A stretch of 64,000 nucleotides of DNA from Flavobacterium sp. MK4S-17 (GCF_009848495.1 NZ_WWEP01000035.1:109676-173675); one strand, 5' to 3'. Counted from the first letter of the stretch, positions 37,033 to 46,117 are shown. A program made the numbers and translations. The notes: generated from the letters alone by a model not told the origin.

Positions 37033-38763
37033 ATGAGAACAGTAAAATTTTTAGTCTTTTTGATAGTAATGTTGGTAATCTCCTGTTCCAAAGAAGAAAC
37101 TGAGACAGCACTTACTGATATTAATGGTGGACAAATTTCACACTACCAACTGGTAACCGTCGATTTTGGCAGTAATACTTTACCAAACGACACCTATACA
37201 GGAACCTTCAATAATGAACCCATAACGTTATCAAAAATAGAAGAAAACAAATTACTCTTTTATGTGAAAGAAACCACTCCACTGGGTCAAACGCAATTGA
37301 TTATTCCTTCTTTGAACAATACAAAAGTTACCTATGAAGTTGTTGAGGCTACTTTGACCCAATCTCCTGCTGCTACCCTGCAACCACTTATCGACTTTCA
37401 AGCCCAATATGGTGCTACGCTAACCGATGCTCCTGAAGACGCATCTTTTTTGCAAAACCACAATGCTTTTACCCAGTATTTTGCTACTCTATCGGACGAA
37501 GACCGTATTAAAGCGGCTAAATTTTATAAGACAAATAAAGCCGTTTTTGATGCGGTATATAATACTAATTACGATAATGTACAAGGCAGGAATGCGAACG
37601 ACACCCAGGCCGATTTTGATTTTCAATTGTATCGTTCTCTGATTTTGCGACACAAGTTAGCCGTTGTAGTGACAGTAATTGCGGGCACACTTGCTGCTAC
37701 ACCTCCTTATGAACCTATTGAGACCAGTATTTCAACTGCAGTGGCCTTAGCTGGTATTTATAAAGCTAGTAATTTCCATAAACAAATAATAGATGACGTC
37801 TTTAGAGTTGTACAAATAAAATTAGATGATACTTTTGGCTCTAACAACCGAACGGCTAATACAACAAACGCTACGTTATCATTAACAGACAACCAGGCAA
37901 AAACGCTACCATTTGCAGTAAATGCAAGGAGCTTTACCAATGCCGATGGTAATGTGCAAAAAGAATTTGTGCAAACGTATTTTACTGCTAAAAACAAATT
38001 AAATACATTCATTAACAAGTTAAATACCGCTATCTATTGGTTAAATAATAACATCTTTTTGTCCAGCTTAAGCCCAATAAACACAATTGATGTACCTAAT
38101 GATGCTGCTTTGGATCTATTTGAGGCTAATGCCCAATTGATGCAAAATTTTACCTTTTCTGTAAATCATCCAAACCTATCTTTAGAAACGGCGACTTTGT
38201 CAAGTACCGGTCAACTTAATTTAAAAGTTAAAGTTACCGATAACCCTAACGTTAGCTCCATAAGCAGTACATTAAACTATACCTATAACGATGATTTTAG
38301 CAGTTTTTCAGGGAGTTTTCCAATTGAGGTAAGTGAAGAAGATCCGTGTACTACTATGTCAGCCCCTGTAATTACAGCCGTAAATTGGGAATGTAATTCT
38401 TCAGATTTAATTTCTATTTTAATTTCATTTACAGCAGATGGAACTGGAATTCTTCCGTACGGAGGAAGTGGTTACTGTGAGCCAACGGGACTTTGTTATC
38501 CGGTAAGATTATATTTTAATGGACCCGGCCAGCCAGGGTGGAGTATTGCTTCTAACACGTATGATGTCGCCTTAAAGTCAGGAACTGTAAACGAAGGTGT
38601 TATTGAAATAACTTTGAATTCAAATGGTAACCCTGGAAGATACTGTATTGATGGTTTAGGGCCGTATGAGTCTTTCCTACAACATTGGGCACCCTTTAAT
38701 TATCAGTGGAAAGTTGAACTCATGAATGAATGCAATCAGCGATCTAATCAAGTAACTTTTTAA
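37033..38763 (+). CDS. Large lipoprotein heading the exported-protein cluster
   Basis: The 576-residue product has a lipoprotein signal peptide with lipobox VISC (Cys near residue 18), followed by a mixed alpha/beta mature part. A hydrophobic segment (LAVVVTVIAGTLAATPPYEP) lies near residue 213-232. The C-terminal 130 residues are beta-rich with several Cys residues (DPCTTMSAP, WECNSSD, YCEPTGLCYP, YCIDGLGP), suggesting disulfide-bonded surface structure. It has no recognised domain. Eleven bases separate it from the next gene, so it is probably the first gene of the run and may be the surface anchor or main component. Confidence 0.7.
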   Translation: MRTVKFLVFLIVMLVISCSKEETETALTDINGGQISHYQLVTVDFGSNTLPNDTYTGTFNNEPITLSKIEENKLLFYVKETTPLGQTQLIIPSLNNTKVTYEVVEATLTQSPAATLQPLIDFQAQYGATLTDAPEDASFLQNHNAFTQYFATLSDEDRIKAAKFYKTNKAVFDAVYNTNYDNVQGRNANDTQADFDFQLYRSLILRHKLAVVVTVIAGTLAATPPYEPIETSISTAVALAGIYKASNFHKQIIDDVFRVVQIKLDDTFGSNNRTANTTNATLSLTDNQAKTLPFAVNARSFTNADGNVQKEFVQTYFTAKNKLNTFINKLNTAIYWLNNNIFLSSLSPINTIDVPNDAALDLFEANAQLMQNFTFSVNHPNLSLETATLSSTGQLNLKVKVTDNPNVSSISSTLNYTYNDDFSSFSGSFPIEVSEEDPCTTMSAPVITAVNWECNSSDLISILISFTADGTGILPYGGSGYCEPTGLCYPVRLYFNGPGQPGWSIASNTYDVALKSGTVNEGVIEITLNSNGNPGRYCIDGLGPYESFLQHWAPFNYQWKVELMNECNQRSNQVTF

Positions 38764-38774
38764 TATTCTAAATC

Positions 38775-39329
38775 GTGAAAACAATCAAAATTTTATTCCT
38801 TTTTGTAGGAATGTTAGTAAGCGGTGCCGTGAGTGCGCAAAACAACTTCAGCGAATGGCTATACCTTAGAGGAGATAAACCTGTACAATTTCGGTTAGAA
38901 AAAACAAAAGTTGAAGGCAACAAAGTATTCTACAAAATTCACTTACGACTTAACAAAGAAGGCAGCGGCTATTGCACCCATGAATTGTGCTACGGTTATG
39001 TCATTTATTTGCCTATTTATGAATACGATACCGATACAAAAACAGGAAAATCAACCGATTTACATTTTAAAATGCCAAAAGAATTTACGGGAGAATACAC
39101 CATTCCTACTGAATTTTATACTGTAAATAAAGCTGAATCTAATGGAATAATCTCTTACTGGGATCATGACAAAAATTATCCTATGCAGAAAGTGATATCC
39201 AATGGAGAAATAAGACAGCAGCTCGAGTTTTTAAGTGGTTGTGTTGACACAAAAAGAGTGAACAAACCCTATGATGATCACTGCAATTTTAAAGGATTTA
39301 AAGAATCAGAAGCTATTGAAATTAAATAA
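38775..39329 (+). CDS. Exported protein of unknown function (cluster member 1)
   Basis: This 184-residue protein starts at GTG and has a signal peptide ending ...AVSAQ. The mature part has four Cys residues (YCTHELCYGY near residue 66, GCVDTKR, DHCNFKG), likely forming disulfides in the periplasm or outside. The first 22 codons are close in DNA sequence to those of the next gene at 39349. Function unknown. Confidence 0.65.
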   Translation: MKTIKILFLFVGMLVSGAVSAQNNFSEWLYLRGDKPVQFRLEKTKVEGNKVFYKIHLRLNKEGSGYCTHELCYGYVIYLPIYEYDTDTKTGKSTDLHFKMPKEFTGEYTIPTEFYTVNKAESNGIISYWDHDKNYPMQKVISNGEIRQQLEFLSGCVDTKRVNKPYDDHCNFKGFKESEAIEIK

Positions 39330-39348
39330 ACATTTGAATAGATAACCA

Positions 39349-39735
39349 ATGAAAACAATTCAAATTTTATTCCTATTCGTAGGGATGTTTGTAAGTGGTG
39401 CGGCGGGCGCGCAAACATTTAGAGCAAGCGATTTAGATGGAAAATGGAAGCGTAGTGACGGAATGGTCTTAGATATCAAAGGAACATCAACCTTTGTGGA
39501 AGGTAGCGATGCATTGGTTATTGATGTTGGCAACAGTGGCTGGCCACAAAGTGCACGAATGGTTGCTTTTAAATTCAGAAACCTTAAACACAAAGAAGGC
39601 AACCAGTGGCAAGGCATCAATTATATGCACATGCCCCAAAGCAACTACAGAAAAGAAGACGGTAAAGTAAACATCGTGATGGCTGACGATAAAAAATCTT
39701 TTAGTGCTAACGGTACAACTTACACGAAGCAATAA
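39349..39735 (+). CDS. Exported protein of unknown function (cluster member 2)
   Basis: The 128-residue product has a signal peptide ending AAGAQ almost the same as that of the preceding gene, then a small mature domain beginning FRASDLDGKWKRSDGMVLDI. The DGKW and the all-beta pattern recall small lipocalin-like folds (one strand pair after another, a Trp near the N terminus), but this is only a structural impression. It has no Cys in the mature part. Confidence 0.65.
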   Translation: MKTIQILFLFVGMFVSGAAGAQTFRASDLDGKWKRSDGMVLDIKGTSTFVEGSDALVIDVGNSGWPQSARMVAFKFRNLKHKEGNQWQGINYMHMPQSNYRKEDGKVNIVMADDKKSFSANGTTYTKQ

Positions 39736-39761
39736 CTTTTAATTACTAAAAAACAGAAACA

Positions 39762-40229
39762 ATGAAAACAAATCTTAAAAAATCAATTGCCTTACTTGTT
39801 CTATGCTTTACAGCAATGGCGTTTAATCAGGTAAAAGCACAAGAAAATTATGCTTTTGCCATACACCATTGTGCGGCTGAAGATGGAAGTTATATTATTA
39901 TGGCTTCCTGGGTTTTTAATATTGCTACTGCAAAAGCTGAATTTTCGAGCAATGTAGGTGGAGAAACCGTAGAACTGTTTGAACAGAAAGCTAAGTCAGC
40001 GGTACAAAGCAAAGGCATAAAACTTAACTGCAATAATAGTTTTATTACATATACTACCGGACCTGATGGCGATGGATTAAAAGACTACATCTACCAAATT
40101 GTAGAACGTGGGGCAAAGGGCGTCGATTATACCACAGCAAATGCGGAGAGAAGGAAAGCCATTGCAGCACTCAAAGAAAAATACAGCTATCTGGACACGA
40201 TCAGAGTAATTGATGTAACAATTTTTTAA
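39762..40229 (+). CDS. Exported protein of unknown function (cluster member 3)
   Basis: This 155-residue protein has a signal peptide ending VKAQE (near residue 26). The mature part starts NYAFAIHHCAAEDGSYIIMA and has two Cys residues. It has no similarity that I can see to its neighbours outside the leader. It is 3 bases upstream of the next gene. Confidence 0.65.
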   Translation: MKTNLKKSIALLVLCFTAMAFNQVKAQENYAFAIHHCAAEDGSYIIMASWVFNIATAKAEFSSNVGGETVELFEQKAKSAVQSKGIKLNCNNSFITYTTGPDGDGLKDYIYQIVERGAKGVDYTTANAERRKAIAALKEKYSYLDTIRVIDVTIF

Positions 40230-40232
40230 AAC

Positions 40233-40703
40233 ATGAAAACACTAAAAACACTATTTCTAATCCTAGCATTGGTGTGCGCTGGGAATAGCTTTGGACAAAC
40301 TAAAGAAGAGACGATTGAGTGGCTTGAAACCAATGGATTAGATATTGCTGGTGATACTGGCTTAAGCTATAAAATAGTTAATGACACTTTATCCGTTTGG
40401 GTGTTTGAATCTGACTGTTTGCATCATACATACAAAGTAAACTTAAAAGATATTTTATTTGAAAAACCTGAAGCTCTAATCAGTAAAAAATTTGAATGTT
40501 CTAAAATTAAATATTTTGAAATAAGAACGAAAAAAAATAAGACCATATTTAAAAGTGGGAAAAAAGGAGCAATTGAGGAACCTGTGGATAAGGGCGGCTT
40601 TCTATTTTTCTATCGTAACGAAGAAAACGCCAAACGTGTTATTAAAGCCATCATGCACCTTGCAAAATTGAGCGGGGCAAAAGAGAATAAACAAACTTTT
40701 TAA
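40233..40703 (+). CDS. Exported protein, paralogous group (cluster member 4)
   Basis: The 156-residue product has a signal peptide ending SFGQTKEE, nearly the same as the next gene. The mature domain has the layout KEET..W or Y near the start, beta strands in the middle and a C-terminal amphipathic helix RVIKAIMHLAKLSG. The same pattern recurs in the genes at 40707, 41238 and, more weakly, 42176. The group looks like diverged tandem duplicates. Function unknown. Confidence 0.68.
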   Translation: MKTLKTLFLILALVCAGNSFGQTKEETIEWLETNGLDIAGDTGLSYKIVNDTLSVWVFESDCLHHTYKVNLKDILFEKPEALISKKFECSKIKYFEIRTKKNKTIFKSGKKGAIEEPVDKGGFLFFYRNEENAKRVIKAIMHLAKLSGAKENKQTF

Positions 40704-40706
40704 CAC

Positions 40707-41225
40707 ATGAAAAAACTAAAAACAGTATTCCTATTCCTTGCATTGGTGTGTGCTGGCAATAGTACTTTGGCTCAAACAAAAGAAGAAACTGTAAAGTATA
40801 TTCAAAACATACTCAGTTTGTCAAATGGAAATGGAGATAAAAGCAACTTGTTGGTTTTAGACCAAAAATTTAATTTGGATTTGGTTGTCACAAAGACCCG
40901 AGTTAATGAAGTAGTTGGTGGAATTAATCAAGATATTGACGAGACTGTATCTGTATTCGAAATGCCCTTGTCGGAAGCATTTATACTTGAGGAAATTTCA
41001 ATTTCAGGCGGTTTAGTACAATTCGGTATTTCTTTTCACAATAAAGCTAAAGCAAAAGAAGTTAAAAAAACCTTTTATCACCATTTTAATAAAAATTATG
41101 AAAATGATGAAGAATTTACTGATATTTTCAATTTGTATGTAGTTAGTGGAAAAGTAGAAAATTTCAAAAAAGCCTTTACCCATTTGATAGAACTCCTAAA
41201 AAAAGAAGACCCTTTTGGAAATTAA
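40707..41225 (+). CDS. Exported protein, paralogous group (cluster member 5)
   Basis: This 172-residue protein has a signal peptide ending TLAQTKEE and closely resembles the 40233 product over its first 28 residues. It has the C-terminal amphipathic helix FKKAFTHLIELLKK and ends EDPFGN, a tail shared with the 41238 product (NDPFGN). It lies 3 bases after the previous gene and 12 before the next, consistent with one transcript. Confidence 0.68.
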   Translation: MKKLKTVFLFLALVCAGNSTLAQTKEETVKYIQNILSLSNGNGDKSNLLVLDQKFNLDLVVTKTRVNEVVGGINQDIDETVSVFEMPLSEAFILEEISISGGLVQFGISFHNKAKAKEVKKTFYHHFNKNYENDEEFTDIFNLYVVSGKVENFKKAFTHLIELLKKEDPFGN

Positions 41226-41237
41226 TAAAAGTAAATT

Positions 41238-41801
41238 ATGAAAAAATTAAACACAATTTTTATTGTACTTACACTAATATTTGTAAGCAATAGTTACGCT
41301 CAAACACAACCTGATAAAAAAACTACTTATAATTATATTGAAAAATTATTTTCTGATACTTATGATTTTGAACTGAAATTTAATGATGGTGTAGTTTATA
41401 AAATTGCATTCCAAGACGGCTATTTTGAGTTTGATACTTATAATATTCGATTTAGTAGACGAGCATTAACAGAAGGCTATTGTACAGAGGGTTATCGATT
41501 TAGCGAAGTAAATTGGGCAAAAATGGAAAGTATTACCGATTGGAATGGTATTTCTACTAACTCTCCAGTTGGTGTATTGTATATCAAGTTTCCCAGCAAT
41601 AGTGTTTTAAGAACGGGATACATTGACAGCAACTGTAATAAAGAAGGTTTTAGCAGTTTTGGCACTACACAATCTGTAAGTTATGTTTTGTTTCCTTATT
41701 TAAATCAAGAAGGCGTTCGTGAAAGGCTGGTAAAAGCACTAAACCATTTAAGCAAATTGGAAAAAGAAGAACAAGCAAAAAATGACCCTTTTGGGAATTA
41801 A
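41238..41801 (+). CDS. Exported protein, paralogous group (cluster member 6)
   Basis: The 187-residue product has a signal peptide ending SYAQT, then a mature domain starting KKTTYNYIEKLFSDTYDFEL. The mature part includes a Cys pair (GYCTEGYRF and SNCNKEGF) and ends with the helix RERLVKALNHLSKLEK and the tail NDPFGN shared with the previous gene. It is the longest of the three clear paralogues. Confidence 0.68.
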   Translation: MKKLNTIFIVLTLIFVSNSYAQTQPDKKTTYNYIEKLFSDTYDFELKFNDGVVYKIAFQDGYFEFDTYNIRFSRRALTEGYCTEGYRFSEVNWAKMESITDWNGISTNSPVGVLYIKFPSNSVLRTGYIDSNCNKEGFSSFGTTQSVSYVLFPYLNQEGVRERLVKALNHLSKLEKEEQAKNDPFGN

Positions 41802-41812
41802 ATAAATCAATT

Positions 41813-42163
41813 ATGGAAAATATAGAAAAAGAACTGCCCGATTTTACAGAAGTTGAAAATAGCACAAGAAATTCATTTGTAGAAGGAAATGGAACATTTG
41901 AAGAGGCAAGAAACTACATTGAAATTATTGCTGGTAATCCTTGCGGAACTTTTGGAGTTCCATATTTGAACCTCAGAAACAAAAGTAACGACAAAAAAAT
42001 TGGTGTAACAATAGAAGTAAGATGGATGTATAATAATAGACCTAGAACCGAAAGCCGTATTTTCAATACTTTTCCGGGTCAAGTAGTTGGTTTAGGGTGT
42101 CCCATTCCTGGACCTACTAGCCAAAGATTTGATTACATACTAATTGCTGCTTGGTTTATTTGA
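41813..42163 (+). CDS. Unknown protein without signal peptide (cluster member 7)
   Basis: The 116-residue protein lacks a signal peptide and is acidic at its N terminus (MENIEKELPDFTEVE). The C-terminal part is beta-rich with two Cys residues (NPCGTF and GLGCPIPG). Unlike its neighbours it should stay in the cytoplasm unless exported by another route. Its place inside the run suggests a linked role. Confidence 0.6.
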   Translation: MENIEKELPDFTEVENSTRNSFVEGNGTFEEARNYIEIIAGNPCGTFGVPYLNLRNKSNDKKIGVTIEVRWMYNNRPRTESRIFNTFPGQVVGLGCPIPGPTSQRFDYILIAAWFI

Positions 42164-42175
42164 TTTTTTATAAAA

Positions 42176-42718
42176 ATGAAAGAATCAAAATTCATATTAA
42201 TACTATTGGCTACAGTCCTAGCCAATAATATTTCCGCCCAAACCGCAGCCATTACCAAAATCCTGCAAAAAACCCTGCAACAAGAAATCGAAGCACGGAA
42301 AATGGTGTACACAGAAATTGATAGTGCAGGAAATAAAATAGGAATGTCTACAATGGATATCGATAGCTTAGTAGTTACCGAACCTTTTATCATCAAAAAC
42401 GACACTCTATATTATACTACCAAACACCACTTTGCCTATGAAAAAGGTTATTACACAGACCAGCAAATTGTAGCGCTAAAAGATATCTCAGCCGTAGCCA
42501 AAGACATCGGAATCTTCTTTGAGACCGCACCTGATAAAGTCCAAATCATCCGACAAGAATATTTTGAAGAGAGTAATTCCATAAAAACCAGTAGAAAAAC
42601 AGACTTGTTTCGAACGCATTTTATTTCTCTCAGAGACAACGAATATTTAGCCGATGATTTGGTAAAAGCTTTTAAAAAAGCAGGTTATAAAATAGAAAAA
42701 GGGTATTGGTATGACTAA
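42176..42718 (+). CDS. Exported protein, distant paralogue (cluster member 8)
   Basis: This 180-residue protein has a signal peptide ending NISAQT (near residue 22). The mature part contains FAYEKGYYTDQQIVALKDIS and closes with LVKAFKKAGYKIEKGYWYD, which lines up with the C-terminal helix of the 40233-41801 paralogues. It has no mature Cys. Its end overlaps a possible early start of the next frame. Confidence 0.62.
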   Translation: MKESKFILILLATVLANNISAQTAAITKILQKTLQQEIEARKMVYTEIDSAGNKIGMSTMDIDSLVVTEPFIIKNDTLYYTTKHHFAYEKGYYTDQQIVALKDISAVAKDIGIFFETAPDKVQIIRQEYFEESNSIKTSRKTDLFRTHFISLRDNEYLADDLVKAFKKAGYKIEKGYWYD

Positions 42719-42776
42719 TTTAAAAGAGAATAAAACCGTCATCAAATATAAATCATTAATAGTAATAAACATCAAA

Positions 42777-43280
42777 ATGAAAACAATCCATCAACTTAAA
42801 ACCCTAGCAGTAGTCTTTTTTATTTTTACAGCTGGCAATCTTGTCGCTCAAGACCTGTTAGGTTCTTCATTGAAGCAAGTTGAAGAAGAATTGGGCAAAC
42901 TCAATATCAACTACAACAAAAATGATGAAGAAAAAAGTTCCGTTACAATAGTTTATAAAACCAATCAGGAAACTAAGATTTATGAGTTTAAAAAAAATGC
43001 TTCAAATGAGTTTGTTTGCATTACCGAACAAATTGTATTAAAATTTTCGGAAACTCTTTTAGAACAGACACTAAACTACCTTGATGGTTTAGGATATGAA
43101 GAAACCAATTTTATAAATTATTTTGATAATCCGGTAGTAGTTTCTGCTAATAATAATAATCACAAAGTGAAACATTATTTTCACGTTCTTCCGATGCCTG
43201 ACCCAAATGATAATAGCCAAAAACTAATGATTTTTGAATTTGATTTAAATACAGATGAATTTAAAATCAATAGGGAATAA
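42777..43280 (+). CDS. Exported protein of unknown function (cluster member 9)
   Basis: From the ATG at 42777 the product has 167 residues, with a signal peptide ending NLVAQ (near residue 24). An earlier in-frame start at 42711 would bury the signal peptide, so 42777 is preferred. The mature part starts LLGSSLKQVEEELGKLNI and is mixed alpha/beta. Function unknown. Confidence 0.62.
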   Translation: MKTIHQLKTLAVVFFIFTAGNLVAQDLLGSSLKQVEEELGKLNINYNKNDEEKSSVTIVYKTNQETKIYEFKKNASNEFVCITEQIVLKFSETLLEQTLNYLDGLGYEETNFINYFDNPVVVSANNNNHKVKHYFHVLPMPDPNDNSQKLMIFEFDLNTDEFKINRE

Positions 43281-43282
43281 TA

Positions 43283-43735
43283 ATGAAACAAAATATTACG
43301 CTTTTTTTGATGGTTTTCCTATTTAGTACTTCATACTCCCAAAATAAAAGCGACATAGATAGTCTGTATCAAGTAAAAAACTTCTTACTGGACATCAGAA
43401 GTACTGTAAATTTAAAAAAATGGAATGGAGCACAGCAACTAACAGATGTTACACAACTCCTAGAGAAGGGGAAAACATATGAAAAACAATTTCCTGTTTG
43501 GCTCAAAACCGTCCTCCATGAAGACAATTGGCATTTCAAAGAAATAAACAGGCAATTCAAACTCATTTTACAGACGCTAGCCTTGTACAATTCCGACTTA
43601 AATGCCAATCCTGATCAAGGGCCAGCCAATCAAGAAGATCTGGAATTTTTAAACATCCGGATACCCAGATTGGTTGATGATATTTACCATTATTGTAAAT
43701 TAGCGGAAGATGAGCGTTTGAAAAAAATACATTAA
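43283..43735 (+). CDS. Exported helical protein (cluster member 10)
   Basis: This 150-residue protein has a signal peptide ending SYSQN (near residue 20) and a mature part that looks entirely helical (for example SLYQVKNFLLDIRSTVNLKK and FKLILQTLALYNSDLN). It is three bases from both neighbours. Function unknown. Confidence 0.62.
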   Translation: MKQNITLFLMVFLFSTSYSQNKSDIDSLYQVKNFLLDIRSTVNLKKWNGAQQLTDVTQLLEKGKTYEKQFPVWLKTVLHEDNWHFKEINRQFKLILQTLALYNSDLNANPDQGPANQEDLEFLNIRIPRLVDDIYHYCKLAEDERLKKIH

Positions 43736-43738
43736 GAA

Positions 43739-44182
43739 ATGCAAAACCGCTTCCAAGACCAAAATTACCGATTGAAAGACTTCCAAGAGGAAGTAGCTGT
43801 GGCCTGCCCAAAATGTAATAAAAAAGCACTCACAACCGTAAACTATGAAGAAAAGAAAGCCAAGTTAACTTGCACGCACTGTGGTTTTCATGATGTAAAA
43901 GACACTTTGTTAACCCATTTGGGCTATACCGCCAATTACAAAGCAGATGCTAGTGCTTATTTTGATTTGGAAACCTGGTATTGTGCCCCTTTTAAAAACG
44001 ACTTCTTTTTTGCTTACAACGAAGCCCATTTGTTGTATTTAGAACAATACATCGGCGCCAAATTGCGTGAACACAAAGACCGTTCGCATTTTACACTTTT
44101 GGAAAAACTGCCCAAGTTTTACCACGAATCTAAAAACAGGGCGGCTCTTTTAAAAATTATTGAAAAACTAAAAACGAAGTAG
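43739..44182 (+). CDS. Zinc-ribbon protein (cluster member 11)
   Basis: The 147-residue protein lacks a signal peptide. Near its N terminus is a zinc ribbon CPKCNKK...CTHCGF (Cys pairs near residues 23/26 and 44/47). The rest is helical and aromatic-rich (DLETWYCAPFKNDFFFAYN). Zinc-ribbon proteins of this kind often bind nucleic acid or act as small adaptors. It closes the run, being cytoplasmic while most upstream members are exported. About 240 AT-rich bases follow without a recognisable feature. Confidence 0.65.
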   Translation: MQNRFQDQNYRLKDFQEEVAVACPKCNKKALTTVNYEEKKAKLTCTHCGFHDVKDTLLTHLGYTANYKADASAYFDLETWYCAPFKNDFFFAYNEAHLLYLEQYIGAKLREHKDRSHFTLLEKLPKFYHESKNRAALLKIIEKLKTK

Positions 44183-44422
44183 GCTTGCAATCAACAGTGT
44201 AGATTATATTTTACAAGGCAAGTAAAATATTAAAAACATTATAAAGAAAACAACTTAAGTGTTTTAATTTTTGCTAAATAGAGTCAAAGCAGGCGCAGGG
44301 TGTCCGACTGTGATCCCTGAGCAACGCTGCGAAACCTTTTTAATGTAATGCCGTACTATTTTTTCAAGCACATCTGCAGGAATGCCTATCGTATTTGATC
44401 TACCACACGACTGTTATTTATA

Positions 44423-45136
44423 CTAGAAATTAGTATCTGCCAAAAGTAAATCTACGGTAGAAAAATCGGGTTTATAATAAAGCAGACGGACAAAGCCATA
44501 TTTCGGGCTGAACCAATATTTGCATTTATACTGCCCGATCTCTTTTGTATAGTTGGTATTTCGCCCCTCTATCACATAGCACGGGATCCTGGCATCTTTA
44601 AATTCAAGGGTATCGGTTACAGTCCTTTCAATAATATGCTGAAAAGTTTTATTCTCAGCCAGTTTAAAAGCAGATTTCCGGATCGTCAGTTCCACCTCGG
44701 ACGACGTGATCAGTTCCGCAGGATAAGTAATCCTGGGGAACGGCACTACCTCGGTAAAGGCAAAAGCTCCCAGCCTGGGGGGATGTAAAAATATTCCTTC
44801 CGCACTTTCGTCCACACCGGTGGTTTCTTCGAATGATTGGGCGGAATCGCAGTTGCTGTAGGTATACGTAATCCCTTTCTGTCCGGCCAATACCGAAGAT
44901 ACACTGGAAGCTCCGACCGATAATTTTAGTGTGCAGTTGCTCAGGACAGTACCCGAGGAATCGCTAAAAGTGACATTGTACGTCCACTGCCTGCCATCTG
45001 TATAAATAGAATTACCCTCTTCGAGGGTAGTGTTCTTTTGCCCGCAACCCCACAGCCCTGTTACAATTACAAGGGCTGCAGTCAGCGGTAAAATTCGTAA
45101 GCTGTAAAATTGTGAGTTACATCGTGTATACTTCAT
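44423..45136 (-). CDS. Putative lipoprotein of unknown function
   Basis: From the ATG at 45136 the product has 237 residues, with a signal peptide and a lipobox-like GLWGC (Cys near residue 31). The mature part is beta-rich with repeated strands. The start codon overlaps the 3' end of the upstream gene by 20 bases, so the two are probably coupled. No family was recognised. Confidence 0.65.
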   Translation of the reverse strand: MKYTRCNSQFYSLRILPLTAALVIVTGLWGCGQKNTTLEEGNSIYTDGRQWTYNVTFSDSSGTVLSNCTLKLSVGASSVSSVLAGQKGITYTYSNCDSAQSFEETTGVDESAEGIFLHPPRLGAFAFTEVVPFPRITYPAELITSSEVELTIRKSAFKLAENKTFQHIIERTVTDTLEFKDARIPCYVIEGRNTNYTKEIGQYKCKYWFSPKYGFVRLLYYKPDFSTVDLLLADTNF

Positions 45137-45863
45137 CGGTAATAAAAATTTGTTCTGAGACTTTAGGTGTAAATATAACCTGTGAAATATTACCATCCAA
45201 CTCTTCCACCGAATCTTCAGTGTAGCACCTCTCGGACGTTATATAGAGATGATCAAAGGGAAATTCCTCTTTTCCGGGCTCCGGGTTGGTACCTGCTGCT
45301 TTGGCTACGGGCTGCACTACGCCGCCACCCCCAAATGATTTCTTGGTCCTGACCGTCACTGTCTTCGTGCCGTTAGGATGGGTTACTACCGTCCTTTCAT
45401 TTTCATAATCCACGTTGGATGCCACAACCGAAACTGCTGCCAGTACTAAGATAGCCACAACTATCCAGTTGCAGTCCAAATCTTCGGGTTTGTCATATAC
45501 TTCCTTCATTACTTCTTTGCCATCTTTCATACCTACCAGTTCAATCTTGTCTCCCTCCAGGCGGCTATTAACCGCCAGATAGGCATATTTACCATCAGGG
45601 CTGTAGGTTATAGCGTATTGTGCGACGGTTTTAACCCTCTTTAAACCATCCAGGACATTGTAGGAAATGCCAAAGACATCGTCTTTTTTAATCTCCACCG
45701 GATTAAAGGTGAGTTCCCATTTTTTTGCACCATTGGTCTCAATGGTAATCCCGTCAAAGGAATTTTTAAAGCCTTCCAGGATCATCCCGTCTTTTTCACT
45801 TCGAAGGGTTGCATTACCGGTTGCGTAATGGTTCAATCCCCTAAAATTAATTGGTGTAGCCAT
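45117..45863 (-). CDS. Unknown protein with one transmembrane segment
   Basis: The 248-residue protein has a soluble N-terminal domain (residues 1-125, starting ATPINFRGLNHYATGNATLR), which looks beta-rich and domain-like, one transmembrane helix near 130-150 (CNWIVVAILVLAAVSVVASN) and a short C-terminal part with Gly-rich GGGGVV. The topology puts one end on each side of the inner membrane. It overlaps the downstream lipoprotein gene, suggesting that both products act together at the envelope. Function unknown. Confidence 0.6.
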   Translation of the reverse strand: MATPINFRGLNHYATGNATLRSEKDGMILEGFKNSFDGITIETNGAKKWELTFNPVEIKKDDVFGISYNVLDGLKRVKTVAQYAITYSPDGKYAYLAVNSRLEGDKIELVGMKDGKEVMKEVYDKPEDLDCNWIVVAILVLAAVSVVASNVDYENERTVVTHPNGTKTVTVRTKKSFGGGGVVQPVAKAAGTNPEPGKEEFPFDHLYITSERCYTEDSVEELDGNISQVIFTPKVSEQIFITDEVYTM

Positions 45864-45998
45864 ACTAAATTTTTTTAATGGTTATACCTTCAAATGTATA
45901 GGGTACAGAGCAATACTTTATAAGCAGAAACAGTACACTATTTGGCAATTAGCAGCCAATTGCAGACGTTCACAACTCTTTTTCTTAGTTTTAATTAT

Positions 45999-46115
45999 AT
46001 GAAAAGTAGTGTAGGTAAACCCGGTGGTGGAGCAGCGGCAAAAGAAAACGCGCCCGAGCGGCAAATGCAGGAGGGTTATCCCGATGCTGTTGCCGGACGG
46101 TCGCATCCGCTTTAA
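45999..46115 (+). CDS. Candidate small protein of 38 residues
   Basis: An ATG at 45999 opens a frame ending at 46113-46115 just before a strong hairpin. The product starts MKSSVGKPGGGAAAKENAP and is Gly-, Ala- and charge-rich, without a hydrophobic segment. The immediate terminator and GC-rich codons in an AT-rich gap are the only support; it could be chance. Confidence 0.3.
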   Translation: MKSSVGKPGGGAAAKENAPERQMQEGYPDAVAGRSHPL

Positions 46116-46117
46116 AA

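Noticed and set aside
37033..44182. Possible CRISPR-like or tandem DNA repeat array
   Set aside because: The similarity is limited to protein-coding leaders and tails of neighbouring genes; there are no regular short repeats with spacers.
45918..46106. 62-codon minus-strand frame opposite the 38-residue candidate
   Set aside because: Cys-rich random-looking composition with no domain features and no gene context.
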